Assembly: GCA_017515465.1 (NCBI GenBank)
Contig: JAFWFV010000021.1
Coordinates: 21,300-85,299 of the forward strand
DNA: 64,000 nt
Reading direction: 5' to 3'
Origin: Clostridiales bacterium
GTDB lineage: Bacteria > Bacillota > Clostridia > Saccharofermentanales > Saccharofermentanaceae
Below the pieces are notes generated by a model, which saw only the letters and a program-made list of their open reading frames with translations, had not been told where the DNA came from and did not search any database. Positions 38,301 through 47,161 of this stretch are shown here, piece after piece. The position numbers were made by a program, and so were the translations under genes. The first letter of the stretch is position 1; the number at the start of each line of letters is the position of its first letter.

Positions 38301-41300
38301 CTGCCCATGCTTCTTGATTCTTGTTTCCATCTGATTTCGTCTCACTTGCAAGATTGATGCCGGAGGTTGTTGTACCCATAGAGCCGTTATAAACAACATT
38401 TAAGTGCGTCTGAGCAAGTGTGGTCTTGCGTGCATCAATATTCTTGAAGACAAGTCCACCATACACAATAACTCCAACATCGCCGCCAACAGGCACGATA
38501 GTACCATTTGAGCCGGTGAGTGTAATCGTAGTCGAGTCGAAATTAACATAACTATTATCGATGATATTATCACCGCCCATGATCTCGCCAATGAGTCCAC
38601 CATAGTATTTGCACTTAGAATCATAGCCAAAATAAGCATTTGTTGAACCATTGTTATCCTGATTTAGGGTAATATCAGCATTTACTTCAACATTAACATC
38701 CTTAACTACACAGCCGTTGGAAACATTCACGAGCGGGTTCTGACTGTTGTTGATGATCTTGTAGGAAGGATCACCGACAATAACGCCACGGAAGGCGTAA
38801 TTCGCCGCCGTTCCGCCAAGACCTATATAACTGCTGTTAAGCACGATATTTCCGTTCGCATCATCTTCAGAAAAAGTAAGTTTGTAATAAGCATTTGCAA
38901 GATACAGGCGGACATTATCAACGGTCCAAATCTTTGTTTCCCCGTCTATGGTTGCCTTATATTTACCTATTCCCTCATCATATGTAAATACAGCGTGATC
39001 ACTTTTATCATTGCACCAACGCGCTCCCATTGTATTCTCTGCCACGCTATCATAAGCATCAGGAGATTTAGGCAACTGCAAAGATTTAAGACCGTAGATA
39101 TTTGAGGCTGAGTCATCACTAATCAGATTCGCAATAGCTACAAGTTTATCGCCCTTGTCGATGATATATGGATCATTATACGTTCCGCAGCCTTCTGAAT
39201 ATTCTGTTGAAGGGACATTAACCTTAAGTTCACGGTAAAAACAGCCGTTAGCATCCGGAGTCTGATTAGCAGTATAGGGTATTGCTACATAAGGAATCCA
39301 ACCTAAGTTGAAATTATACTCACCGGTTGCGGTTATCGGATGCGTAAAAGTATCACTGTTAAAATACTTTTTTTCCTTGTTTTGATACTCTACCGATTCA
39401 CTTACTTCCCTTCCGTAGGTTACGTTTCTCGGAGTTCCGTCTCCCCAGTCTTCATCCACAGTATAGTTATAGATCATTCCTGCCGTCTGGGTTGTCTTCA
39501 GTGAATTGAAAAACGTAGCTTCCGTGAATATGGAATTAACTGTCCCATACTTATTATCCAAATTCTCTTTATTTGTTCCGGTTAATACACTATCTGATCT
39601 TCTCGCATCAAGCCTTACTCCTTCAATCCTAATAACGATAGAGGGACCGTAAACATCACCAAAAAGGCTCTTTGATACCTTTGCCGTTACATCGTTCACC
39701 TTGTACTTATTTGATGTGTTGACATTCTGCATTGTAATCTGAATGTTTTCTTTAAACGAATCCTCTCTGGTAACATTATTTACCAGCAAGTATCCGTTAG
39801 TGTAATTGGAAATCGTCCCGGAGTTATTATACTTCGGTGTAATACCATCCAGTTCAAGACCATTAATAGTAATATATCCGTTTGTTGTCCCGCTGAAGAG
39901 CACGCCCTTATAGGTCGAATTCTCAAGGAAATCACCACTTAGTTTAACTGTATTCAGCGTGAGTGCTGAGCCTTCCGTACCGTTGATAAATAAGCCGGAC
40001 TGCATGAGATAATGCTGATTCTGCTCACCGGGATCACGATTATAATTGTCGGTATTTAATGTTGTATTGCCTTCAACTGTATATATTCCGGAATAGCCGA
40101 AGTTAAGATTGATATTCTTCAGGCTCAAGCTCGAAACACGGTAAACAGGATAGTAGGAATAACCCGAAAGATCCACATTTGTTTCAGAATCAAGGAAAAA
40201 TGGCGAGGTTGACGAAGCAAAACAGATCTTTATGTTGCTTGCAGCATACTGATTAACGCTCCAGAGCATGATATCCTCTTCGGCGCTATTAGTCTTATCC
40301 ATCACATCAAGATTATAGTAATATCTTGTTTTCGCATTAGGATATTTTGCGGCACTTGCCAAAGCTGAGGATGCATTCGTCAGCTGATTCTGGTAGGTTC
40401 CTGTTCCATTCTCTGTGGATGAACTATATTCTCTAATCTTGGTCTTAGTTCCGCTTCCGCTATTCATATTTATGGAAATTACGCCTGCACCATGATCGCT
40501 GTCATAGGTTCCTTTGATCACATCGTCTGCGGAATATGCCGCCAGTTCATCATATATACCAAGTGAACTTGGCAGAGTTATTCCGGAAGAGCCGGTTTTA
40601 TCAGTAAGCGTGTAGCCTGCTCTCAACACATTAAGATAAAGACCATTCTTGCCGCTATATGCTTTATTTACGAGCATACCAAGTGAAGTCCCTGCCCCGC
40701 TGGACATATTCATCTTTGTTATAGTAAGTGACTTGACTTTCCATCTTCCTGTTGCTTCGTAGCACATCACGCCGACATTTTGAGATGAATTGGTGATTGT
40801 GCCGTCTGTTACAGTCAGGCCATCAATCGTCGTATCTGTGTCAAGCCATTCATAACCAAGGAAACCGCCGCCATTAGTGGTAGCCTTGTTCACGATCGTA
40901 CAGCGATCAAAATCAAGGTGATTAATATTAACCTGTCTCTTTGTATAATCAGAACCTGAAGTGATATATCCGATCAGGCCGCCGCCATCTGCGTTAGTAC
41001 CCACAGAAGTACCGTTAGCTACAGTCATAGTATGAGAAACCGTAAGCTTATCCGACGAATCCTGTGCGATATTAACAGTAAATTGAGGTGAAGTGATCTT
41101 ACCGATTGCTGCACCTACACAGGTCCAGCCCTTGTAATTGCCACTGATATTGATTGCCGTACTAATCGTATTAGTTCCGGTAATGGCTATGGTACCGTTA
41201 TTTGAGCCATTCACAATACCGATCAGACCGCCGATATTCTTACCTGTTGCCGAATCGCCTGTAACAGCGGAAGGCTCACTGTAATTGATTGTCTGATTTG

Positions 41301-43692
41301 CAGTAATGCCGTTTAATGTAGTACTGCCCTGTGATACTGCCGCAATACCACCGATGTACATTCCGGCTATTTTGTTGTGAACATCCATGGTTCCGGCGAT
41401 TGTAAGAGAGTTTACTCTGCCGATACCGGTCGTTCCGTTTCCAATCACAGCAAAAAGTCCATTATACGGATGATAATAGATTTGGCCAAGTCCCTCTCCC
41501 GTTGAGGAAGGAGTAATAGCTGTTCCACTTGAATCCTGCCCGTATTTTTCTCCGACAGCCAGAGTGATTATATGTGAACCGCCGTTAAGTGTTCCTGTAA
41601 ATATACCAACCGAAGATGAACCGTCACGCATGAAACCGGTAATACCTGTGCCTGCAAGAGAAATATCTGCAGTGAGATTAAGAGTGCTTCCCAGCAAAGC
41701 TGAACGGGTATTGGCATCACCTGAGGTGAACAGCAGGCAATCATAGCCTGCTCCCTGATTAAGCTGAATATTCAGCGCAGTCTTTGCAAAGGCCGCCTTC
41801 GTACCCATAGATGTCTCAGCTGCTTTCACGGTCACGGTATGATTAGTAGAATCCAGTGTAAGGATACCATTTGTAGCATCTTCAATATTCTCAATTCTTA
41901 CCACCTCGCCCCAAGTGCCAAGATCATCAACCTGGGAAGAATCAGAGCGCTTGAAAGTCCAGCCACTTTCATAAGCCGAGCCATTAGTGCCTGTTCCAAG
42001 AGCATAGGTAAGAACATTATCATTTACGCCGATAAGCTGTCCACCCTTCTGTGACTTTGCACCCGACATATCGGTCGTCCCGCTTAAACGCAGTACGCCT
42101 TTCGAAAAACTTCCTACAACGCCGCCACCTTTAAGAGACTCGCTACTATTGTTTAATGTGAAGTTGCCAAGATCGACAAAGACTCCGTGATCATCGGATG
42201 TCTTTCCGATCAGGCCGCCGAAATAAGCCGCAGAATCCTTCTTAGCGGTTCCGGTTGCATTAACAGTAAGTCCATCCGCCTTGATATAGGCAGCTGAATC
42301 CACAATACCGATAGCTCCGCCAAAGGAGTCAAAAGACGCATTGGAAGCTGCGGTTATCGTCAGCCTGTCGAGGATAAGACTGTTGGTCAGAGCATCAGTT
42401 AAATACTTCCCGGCAATACCACCGAAGTATCCCGATGCTGCAGAACTGCCGGAACTGATGCTTACAGTTCCCGCATTACCAGTATTCTGTATCGTCAGCG
42501 AAATTGCTGCAGAGTCACCCTTATTATTCTCAAGTACTCCAAACACACCACCGCAATTAGTTGCAGTTACGGTAGCTGTAATATTGTAATTGCTCAGATC
42601 AAAGGCTGACGCTGAATTTGCATAATAACCGTAGAGACCGCCTGCGCCTGTGCTTCCGGTGACAGTTCCGCTGATTGCCTCGGGAGATGACAGACCCGAA
42701 ATCGTCGCAGATGTGTTGCTCACACCAACAAGACCGCCTGCATATCCACTGCCGGATGTAACGGAAATTCCCGTAAGAGCAGGATATGAACTGAGTGTCA
42801 AAGACGCTGTTCCTTCCATAACACCAACAAGACTGCCAGCATTTCCATTCGTGGAAGATACAGCGGTGCGGGCAGACGAATTATCTGTTACCGTCAGACT
42901 TGAACCGGTCTTCATGATACCGCAAAGCTCACCGACATCCTTGATGTCACTAGCTCCTGAAGCCGTGTTTGAAACTGCAGCTGAAGAAGCATTATTAAAA
43001 ACAAGTGTCACGTTCGCATTTGTCTCGATTTGGCCGATAACGCCGGCAAATGAATTTGAATTGCTACTAGGAACAGTTATGCTCCAATTAGCGGAGCCAC
43101 TTCCCGGATATACATGATCTGCCAGAAGAGGCGAAGATGCAGTACTATTCCTGGTGATTTCAAGAGTAATAGGAGTTCCGCTACCATCTGTAATCTGTGC
43201 ATCGGTGCTGACATAAGAGAAAAGTGCTCTCGGAAGGGAAATATTAGATGCACCTCCCGATGTAATGAACTGAACCGAGCCTTGAAATGGTGTTGTGGAG
43301 TTGCCAAGTCCCATAAACTGAAAACTCTCAGGAAGATCCGTGAAAGTAATCGAAAGTGTATCTGATTTATGATTATTACAGAAAGTATTGCCATCATCGG
43401 TAAGATAGTAATAACAATAATCAACAAACTTCGTTTTACCTGTATCATCATTACTAAAACTGAACGAGGTGCCGGAAAACTCTTCGACCGGGTAAGTCGG
43501 TGTATATGAAGGAATATCTTCTGCTTTAACCTTCAGGAGATTCTTAAATCCGAACAGTCCAAAAATGCCTTCCAAAAGAATCGTATTAGTCACGATCAAA
43601 AATACAATGGCATGACTTAAGAATCTCTGCCAGAGTTTTCTTTTTCCGGCGAAGGATTTAGTCTTTTTATTTTTAACTGTTACTCTGTTCAT
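32350..43692 (-). CDS. Giant secreted GLUG-type repeat surface protein (3780 residues)
   Basis: One uninterrupted frame. A basic N-terminus and long hydrophobic stretch (about 24-52) ending KVKA-ED form a signal peptide. Most of the protein is beta-rich, Ser/Thr/Asn/Gly-rich repeats with GLUG-like cores such as GGLVGV, GGFIGY and AGGFLGC, suggesting a beta-helix. Near the middle a different module (KYTISYVSNGALKYIGF, RRFLALRNPG) resembles beta-trefoil segments of the adhesin at 1-2623, then a Thr-rich linker. There is no LPxTG; the end is IYTNAKVNHEFLKLN. It is the last gene of a unit of SipW-type proteins. Adhesin or matrix role is inferred. DNA is AT-richer than the gal genes. Confidence 0.85.
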   Translation of the reverse strand: MNRVTVKNKKTKSFAGKRKLWQRFLSHAIVFLIVTNTILLEGIFGLFGFKNLLKVKAEDIPSYTPTYPVEEFSGTSFSFSNDDTGKTKFVDYCYYYLTDDGNTFCNNHKSDTLSITFTDLPESFQFMGLGNSTTPFQGSVQFITSGGASNISLPRALFSYVSTDAQITDGSGTPITLEITRNSTASSPLLADHVYPGSGSANWSITVPSSNSNSFAGVIGQIETNANVTLVFNNASSAAVSNTASGASDIKDVGELCGIMKTGSSLTVTDNSSARTAVSSTNGNAGSLVGVMEGTASLTLSSYPALTGISVTSGSGYAGGLVGVSNTSATISGLSSPEAISGTVTGSTGAGGLYGYYANSASAFDLSNYNITATVTATNCGGVFGVLENNKGDSAAISLTIQNTGNAGTVSISSGSSAASGYFGGIAGKYLTDALTNSLILDRLTITAASNASFDSFGGAIGIVDSAAYIKADGLTVNATGTAKKDSAAYFGGLIGKTSDDHGVFVDLGNFTLNNSSESLKGGGVVGSFSKGVLRLSGTTDMSGAKSQKGGQLIGVNDNVLTYALGTGTNGSAYESGWTFKRSDSSQVDDLGTWGEVVRIENIEDATNGILTLDSTNHTVTVKAAETSMGTKAAFAKTALNIQLNQGAGYDCLLFTSGDANTRSALLGSTLNLTADISLAGTGITGFMRDGSSSVGIFTGTLNGGSHIITLAVGEKYGQDSSGTAITPSSTGEGLGQIYYHPYNGLFAVIGNGTTGIGRVNSLTIAGTMDVHNKIAGMYIGGIAAVSQGSTTLNGITANQTINYSEPSAVTGDSATGKNIGGLIGIVNGSNNGTIAITGTNTISTAINISGNYKGWTCVGAAIGKITSPQFTVNIAQDSSDKLTVSHTMTVANGTSVGTNADGGGLIGYITSGSDYTKRQVNINHLDFDRCTIVNKATTNGGGFLGYEWLDTDTTIDGLTVTDGTITNSSQNVGVMCYEATGRWKVKSLTITKMNMSSGAGTSLGMLVNKAYSGKNGLYLNVLRAGYTLTDKTGSSGITLPSSLGIYDELAAYSADDVIKGTYDSDHGAGVISINMNSGSGTKTKIREYSSSTENGTGTYQNQLTNASSALASAAKYPNAKTRYYYNLDVMDKTNSAEEDIMLWSVNQYAASNIKICFASSTSPFFLDSETNVDLSGYSYYPVYRVSSLSLKNINLNFGYSGIYTVEGNTTLNTDNYNRDPGEQNQHYLMQSGLFINGTEGSALTLNTVKLSGDFLENSTYKGVLFSGTTNGYITINGLELDGITPKYNNSGTISNYTNGYLLVNNVTREDSFKENIQITMQNVNTSNKYKVNDVTAKVSKSLFGDVYGPSIVIRIEGVRLDARRSDSVLTGTNKENLDNKYGTVNSIFTEATFFNSLKTTQTAGMIYNYTVDEDWGDGTPRNVTYGREVSESVEYQNKEKKYFNSDTFTHPITATGEYNFNLGWIPYVAIPYTANQTPDANGCFYRELKVNVPSTEYSEGCGTYNDPYIIDKGDKLVAIANLISDDSASNIYGLKSLQLPKSPDAYDSVAENTMGARWCNDKSDHAVFTYDEGIGKYKATIDGETKIWTVDNVRLYLANAYYKLTFSEDDANGNIVLNSSYIGLGGTAANYAFRGVIVGDPSYKIINNSQNPLVNVSNGCVVKDVNVEVNADITLNQDNNGSTNAYFGYDSKCKYYGGLIGEIMGGDNIIDNSYVNFDSTTITLTGSNGTIVPVGGDVGVIVYGGLVFKNIDARKTTLAQTHLNVVYNGSMGTTTSGINLASETKSDGNKNQEAWAAIYVNPLVGRVINGYAVNETGGYAKDASGAAVTQFSVTEDGHYHDDGNSSRSGVTHTLRNGTKHYTIADLNPNLDEKLDVTSIPESGSVNGSINVPNSQALFVLSLITQSGAGTAQTLNDPNSGGTHNDDTVVTSDVTDESGNRTIRQTRTITDIDDSMSSYPCSLSYGNYDGNIYGMSHTATYEDVGTDSSSSSDYTTYVGYDTAANIALPYIISHYTVGGLKIISTSVEGDPVVVESTLPGSIDPFTGTDLDGKSLAISVYANNNKRYYMDVFNTGQYGFKATENIDDATVLLFTRQKSGEHAGKYTISYVSNGALKYIGFTNNSRNLISSDNPLYFSIYTEGGNWKIEGEPTGAGTETRRFLALRNPGQSSMGFTGQNKGPDGNIDFYIETPGPTVTTTTITTTVTNTNTIAYPARCVTSTMGYYDINLSTSVSYQLPDSFRGLGCVGIYDTVANVGAKYGMKIDTFDGKGCTIDQDVYLNKFQTDNYFDVLHAGTTQDLSSDSQEYYGNVTGGTNDNHGIGLFDNVITKDSSSQIKDFILSGSVNTEIFNNTYATHNQELALVTTGRSQKSLWLSVGGVCGWSGNGISLTFNKIRLNNLMVNGADFVGGLLGFSGTSDTTVLVTVRECSATNISIKMSSANAIEWGSNTADNSSRARNGMGCFVGKVLEGGVRIFGTAGTTETTLNEDLTKFSTVTIKDFGFADDSIEYYTTAGGLVGFAGNGCKVYDMKVMPAEGETITIGSDKTRYAGGLVGLMQPKDKGGNSCETVFYNCTVQEINVNGHYAGGFYGGKWINEWSPYSIKIDNCKMVGNTSSNNTITGNNMANNGYAGGFLGCGNVYTDGNPNIEISDSKVSNYTITSNASTAYVGGFIGYTGAQAANKSITCYIHDSSVEDCTIGAGNNYGGGAIGQVVRRSTSSNNKILGYNIKLDTVIIGSNNKGAWIGYVDSSDNTTDIKFAGVGIYGNGYERNVGNRATFSNASFVFADYGEACGGSIPEGETELEYSTDISTFNNTDNVIMPKYPYVNINPQSSMGDDEIISSDAAVLSDSASTSADYSGKTAEETMALKIYEDTKLTDTSATNYSRRYTTFSDDTIYNNHTISYYMQRMVGNDGDRISNYYDEKGYTSAQAYDNFACIVIANNNTQETTNLINRYAQLVTNTETDYVGTDANDSYFDIVINTCKLDGGKFVIDTTRTSTQHGLSYSGGELSLNGAYADSSSVNGETFTLVDIQFKDPLHTDKVAYHLYIPVYTIKEMEITFTAAVLNGTDSASYTAYGTPDVNPYSTRLSETGLDTHVDNLNTWYTTYIRYTYNRSDIVALINSGNLNWSHNKYFYLDKTSHNATSMLPANAYMILVDPNGDHDKKYQVELNETDFARNSVTVTTGNTSETTTRIRFDLTKFTDRNDNPFEVSTLNELIAMKLTAVEPEVANTGMYNEYSGEGTPENTGATHYIYTENSAGVKTYYEYVGNGGAYNISLESGDIYENYYISIYVPGSGNDNSLYGYYIRTPESFAAPSYASGTNNAITKSAKVNCYYASGNYNGENAVNRQVYIGNLFDQTTSLTVLPNNLEIDAGNHTLNIYATTTITAKDVNIVSILNSVNADIYHSFNLYLDRKGEDGNMLNTIYGIENDGIKAWYSVGTPIPTDTEDMEGFTQINTSDIHREDSYINVVTVNGGNTVLSSSGVTIYSRIRLDFDNYIAEFPQKVNADTGVSVRAASNLAYDADSLAFSSMSVPIEELDANKHIFYRQSYESATLSYNGRYELDSYDTDGYPSENYSRLGVSGRYSMNEYMPIDTIAQYYVQNIEGALSDATTLQLTLSLQKKTDSPAGGPYTSASYQNVSSLNSYWGAVRRDSSTHEVTPNDSGAPVTEANTTNLRIVCGDYDAIVPIPNNTGETFTLTIPKPASGFPVDENGYINIYIGFNAKTGDDFTEYANYKVILAVSLLDASNDTINGSYASDSLIYTNAKVNHEFLKLN

Positions 43693-43755
43693 ATTATCAC
43701 CACACTGATCTTCAGCTGCTTATTAGCGCTATCATTTCCTTACAATCATCTCGTT

Positions 43756-44796
43756 CTACTGCATCACACATGCAATGTGATTTGCAGCATTATCATCACC
43801 GGTATAAGGAATGTTCTCCTTTACCTTGTAGAGCTGGAGCTCGTACCGGCTCTTATCATTTACCGAATCAACAACTATCGAAATCTTATACCAGCCATCA
43901 TAATCTCCTCCACTGATTCTTGTCGGAGTATCACCGCCGGAAAATGTTACTCCAGACAAGCTGCTGTTAAAGAAGAAATCATCTATTTCAAACCATTTCG
44001 GATCCCACATAATGTCAAGAGTTGCGCTTCCGCTTCCGCTGATGACATAATTGTAGAAATCATAATCACGGGTTGCGGTATTCTGTTCTACAAGAGTTCC
44101 CGACCAAGAAGCTGTTACGATCACATTCTTTGATCCATAAAGTCGTGTTTGAATATCTGTCAGCCCGGCATCGACCGGATCCGCCTTAACATAGACATAA
44201 AACTCAGGATCTGTTGTATTAAAAGCGTCTTGAGGAATAACTACCTTAAATCGGTCGGTAGATGTTACACTTCCGGGAAGGGTTTCAGAAGAGAAAGTAA
44301 CTCTAAAGCTGTTTTCGGGCAAAAACTCCGTCATCACTGGATTTGCTATTATGCCGCTAGAATTATTATCCTGAGATTTCCCTATATAATAACCTTCTTT
44401 TGCTCTTTCTACGATTTTATTATATGTAGCTGTGTCATCCGCAAGAAATGTATGAAGCTCTTCAAATGTCATGATAGTGCCATTATACTTCACCTGGAGT
44501 TGAGCCGATAAAGTATACTGAATCTCTGTCGGATTCGGAGTATTGGGATCACTGACATCAAAATTATTAACATTGACATTAAACTCCCGTGCAGGCATCC
44601 TTCTATCGTACAGTTCCGCATACATGCAGTTAGAGGAGAATAATTCTTTGGGCGCAGACTTGGTTGTAACAACACGCTTTATCGAGGACACTTCTGTATA
44701 AATGGCAAACGCTGCCATTATGCCAAGAATAATTGACACAACAACAAGCCATACCGTTATCCACTGTCTTCTTTTCTTTTTCCCAAAAGCCTTCAC
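43756..44796 (-). CDS. Single-pass secreted protein of the SipW-linked locus
   Basis: A 346-residue protein of no family I recognise. A basic start (KKKRRQW) and one membrane segment (about 12-34) are followed by a beta-rich extracytoplasmic domain. The C-terminus has a conserved-looking YELQLYKVKENIPYTGDDN. It is encoded between a TasA-like gene and the giant gene (63 bp upstream of it). A subunit or chaperone of the same surface structure is the likely role, by context only. Confidence 0.65.
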   Translation of the reverse strand: MKAFGKKKRRQWITVWLVVVSIILGIMAAFAIYTEVSSIKRVVTTKSAPKELFSSNCMYAELYDRRMPAREFNVNVNNFDVSDPNTPNPTEIQYTLSAQLQVKYNGTIMTFEELHTFLADDTATYNKIVERAKEGYYIGKSQDNNSSGIIANPVMTEFLPENSFRVTFSSETLPGSVTSTDRFKVVIPQDAFNTTDPEFYVYVKADPVDAGLTDIQTRLYGSKNVIVTASWSGTLVEQNTATRDYDFYNYVISGSGSATLDIMWDPKWFEIDDFFFNSSLSGVTFSGGDTPTRISGGDYDGWYKISIVVDSVNDKSRYELQLYKVKENIPYTGDDNAANHIACVMQ

Positions 44797-44849
44797 CTGC
44801 CGTTTACTCTCCTTTCGCTGTATTTGTTTTCCGACATCAGTCAGAATGA

Positions 44850-45692
44850 TTATCCGGAATACCTGGATGCTGTCAGGTAGATCATATCCGTTTCTTTTTT
44901 GTTTTTTGCTTCATTCCACTCCGAAAAGTTTCCTGTTTGTGCCGCAGTTGAATCCCAGCTTATCTCCAAAATAAAATAATCATGCTCACTGTTTTGATCA
45001 TATCTAATTTCTCCGCTCTGCTCATAGATTGGGACCGCATAGATTTCAGGGTCGTCACCATTAGCATAGGTATGGTTGTAATAAGTATCACTCCCAAGAG
45101 CTAGGATTCTTCCATAGATTCCTGTATCTGCAGTATCAGGATTTTTTGCCGTTAATGTTATCTCTTTACCTTTCACGTACAAATATGTGTAATTTGTTTC
45201 TCCCCGATCTCTGGCCGGTATCGAAACATATGTTACAGCCGGATTAGCGGGAGCATTATCAGCACCGGCAACATACTCGGTAGCTCTGAAAATCTGATAT
45301 TTGAACGGAATATTCGTCGTATGAGCAAGCTGGAGCTGATATGGTATCTTGTAATCACCCGCATTCACGCTGAATACAACCATATGATGTGTACCATCTT
45401 TAATCTTCTCGATATCGATGTCATTCAAACTGAAATACTGTACCGCATCATAATGACCTGCACGGATATCAAGATTATCAGGCTCTTTAATCTTTGTGAA
45501 AGCCTCTATCTTTCCTGCAAACGCAAACCATGCAAAAACAGGAAGCGCGATCAGTAAGATCACTGTAAGCGCAGAAGCTATGATTGCCTGAATCTTATTA
45601 TCTTTGCTTAACTCGTCAAATCCGAGTTTAAGCTTCTTCAGGAATTTTACCTCCGCTAATCTATTCTTTAAACTTTCCATCTTATTCATCAT
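44850..45692 (-). CDS. Membrane-anchored TasA-like protein (B)
   Basis: A 280-residue protein with a long cytoplasmic N-terminus (about 1-34), a membrane segment (about 35-58) ending in FAWFAFAGKIEAF, and a beta-sandwich exterior. The AWFxF segment resembles the end of SipW-cognate signal sequences (AWFT). The C-terminal half reads like TasA/CalY-type domains (YFILEISWDS). It overlaps the preceding gene by 4 bp. It may be a processed fibre subunit or stay anchored. Confidence 0.65.
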   Translation of the reverse strand: MMNKMESLKNRLAEVKFLKKLKLGFDELSKDNKIQAIIASALTVILLIALPVFAWFAFAGKIEAFTKIKEPDNLDIRAGHYDAVQYFSLNDIDIEKIKDGTHHMVVFSVNAGDYKIPYQLQLAHTTNIPFKYQIFRATEYVAGADNAPANPAVTYVSIPARDRGETNYTYLYVKGKEITLTAKNPDTADTGIYGRILALGSDTYYNHTYANGDDPEIYAVPIYEQSGEIRYDQNSEHDYFILEISWDSTAAQTGNFSEWNEAKNKKETDMIYLTASRYSG

Positions 45693-46669
45693 GAACCACC
45701 TCCCGCGGCAGTTCCTTCCGTTACTGATAATTTGATGAGCACATAGTGAACTCTCATACCGATCTCATTATCTCCCTGGTCGTACATATCGCCATAATAC
45801 GAATAATGTGCTCCTATGTCAGTTACAGCAGAGATATGATCGCCTGCACTTGCCCCTTTCAAATAGTAATGAGGGTAAGATTCAACATTATTTTTAATTG
45901 CCGTATACGAATTATAATTATAGGCGTCATTATCTTCACAAAATGGTGACGTGGTTACTCCCGATGCGCTTGCATCCACAATTGTGCTCAGCGTATTCGG
46001 CCACACCCAATAGATATCTATTTGCGTTGCAGTATCCTTGCCTGTTACAGTCCTGTTCATGACTCTGATCATATCCGCATTGGAACAAATCGGCGTGGAA
46101 TAAGTATAATTTCCGGCTGTTCCACTTCTATGTTCAAAAAGAAGAATATGCCCGTTAAGCATATTTTGTGCTGTTGTACCTTCACCACCACTCAGGTCTG
46201 AGAGTGGCGTCATAACAAGCTCATTATTGGAATATGATGCCTGATATCCAATAATCTCAAAATCGAAATCAAGATTAATACTGTCGACCTTAGGAGTCAC
46301 ATTAAAGGAAATAACGCCTTCTGAACCGGGATGGATACCCTGGTCGCCGGGATTGTCTTCATCAACATATTCGTTATAATTCTTAAGATTATTGGACGAT
46401 GTCATTTGCCAATACAGCGCTTGCTCATCATGAACTGCTATGTGATAAGGGTCTTTGAATATACCATCTCTGCTATCAGAAATATTGGTAATCTCAAAAT
46501 TAGTACCTACCACTGACATCTGCATACCACTAGATCCAACTTCCTCGCTCATGGTAAACCAGGCGATCGTAACGATAATCAGCAAGATAAGAGAGAAGAT
46601 CAACAGTATGATGGTCTTCAATCTATTTCTGCGACGATCGTCTCTCTTGTTAGTTCTACCTGATACCAT
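45689..46669 (-). CDS. SipW-cognate TasA-like protein (A)
   Basis: A 326-residue protein, first gene of its unit. A very basic start (NKRDDRRRNRLK) is followed by a membrane segment (about 17-35) and AWFTMSEEVGSS, the motif typical of SipW-cognate signal peptides. The exterior part is beta-rich with many Tyr/Asn. The last residues are GTAAGGGS. AGGTAAGTG precedes the ATG. It is probably cleaved or handled by the SipW-type peptidases of the neighbouring unit. Confidence 0.72.
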   Translation of the reverse strand: MVSGRTNKRDDRRRNRLKTIILLIFSLILLIIVTIAWFTMSEEVGSSGMQMSVVGTNFEITNISDSRDGIFKDPYHIAVHDEQALYWQMTSSNNLKNYNEYVDEDNPGDQGIHPGSEGVISFNVTPKVDSINLDFDFEIIGYQASYSNNELVMTPLSDLSGGEGTTAQNMLNGHILLFEHRSGTAGNYTYSTPICSNADMIRVMNRTVTGKDTATQIDIYWVWPNTLSTIVDASASGVTTSPFCEDNDAYNYNSYTAIKNNVESYPHYYLKGASAGDHISAVTDIGAHYSYYGDMYDQGDNEIGMRVHYVLIKLSVTEGTAAGGGS

Positions 46670-46713
46670 TTCACTTACCTACAAATCTATTCCGCCTATA
46701 TTAATATAAGCAT

Positions 46714-46742
46714 ATTATAATCCCTGGAGCCCCCTTTAACAA
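46714..46742 (-). promoter_or_regulatory. Promoter of the giant-protein unit
   Basis: Minus strand TTGTTA (46742-46737), 17-bp spacer, TATAAT (46719-46714), 45 bp before the first start codon. Confidence 0.75.
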
Positions 46743-46747
46743 TAAAA

Positions 46748-46787
46748 CTCTGGTAAATTGTGAAACAAAATTCACAATCTCTGGTAA
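46748..46787. promoter_or_regulatory. Inverted repeat flanked by 9-bp direct repeats upstream of the giant-unit promoter
   Basis: CTCTGGTAA occurs at 46748-46756 and 46779-46787, exactly flanking ATTGTGAA-ACAAAA-TTCACAAT (46757-46778). The centre lies about 60 bp upstream of the predicted transcription start, where class I activators bind. Confidence 0.65.
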
Positions 46788-46835
46788 TTATTAAATTTTT
46801 TGTAAACATTTCACGCAAATGCGAATATGCGTAAA

Positions 46836-46874
46836 ACAGCCGTTTATGCCAATATTACAGGCATAAACGGCTGT
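46836..46874 (-). terminator. Terminator of the SipW/ATPase unit
   Basis: A perfect 15-bp stem (ACAGCCGTTTATGCC and complement) with a 9-nt loop, then TTTT in the minus direction, 41 bp after the last gene of the unit. Confidence 0.82.
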
Positions 46875-46915
46875 AGAACTCTCTTTCCGGTATCGGGTGG
46901 CTGCTCTCTATATTA

Positions 46916-47140
46916 TCAGAGAGAATCCAGCCTCTTCTGAAGTTCGATCATGTGATTTCTGCAGGCAGTAATCTCGCCTGTATACTTGTTGAACCACTCT
47001 ACGTCTGCCTCATTAGGCTCCTCCTGCAAAAGGATGGCCTGAACGAGTGCCGACTGGGAACGCGACCTCTTACGTTCGATCTCGACGATCGTCTTTCTGC
47101 AGGTGTTGATCTCTTTTTTCAGTTTGCTCTTCTCACTCAT
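46916..47140 (-). CDS. Small coiled-coil protein
   Basis: A 74-residue, highly charged, helical protein (KKEINTCRKTIVEIERKRSR to MIELQKRLDSL), with no family I recognise. It starts 21 bp after the upstream gene and is the last gene before the terminator, so it belongs to the SipW/ATPase unit. A structural or regulatory helper is possible. Confidence 0.65.
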   Translation of the reverse strand: MSEKSKLKKEINTCRKTIVEIERKRSRSQSALVQAILLQEEPNEADVEWFNKYTGEITACRNHMIELQKRLDSL

Positions 47141-47161
47141 GTCTGTCCTTCCTTTCGCTTA

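Noticed and set aside
46757..46778. Calling the inverted repeat a Rex or CRP site outright
   Set aside because: The spacer is 2 bp longer than in known Rex and CRP consensus sites, so only half-site resemblance is claimed.
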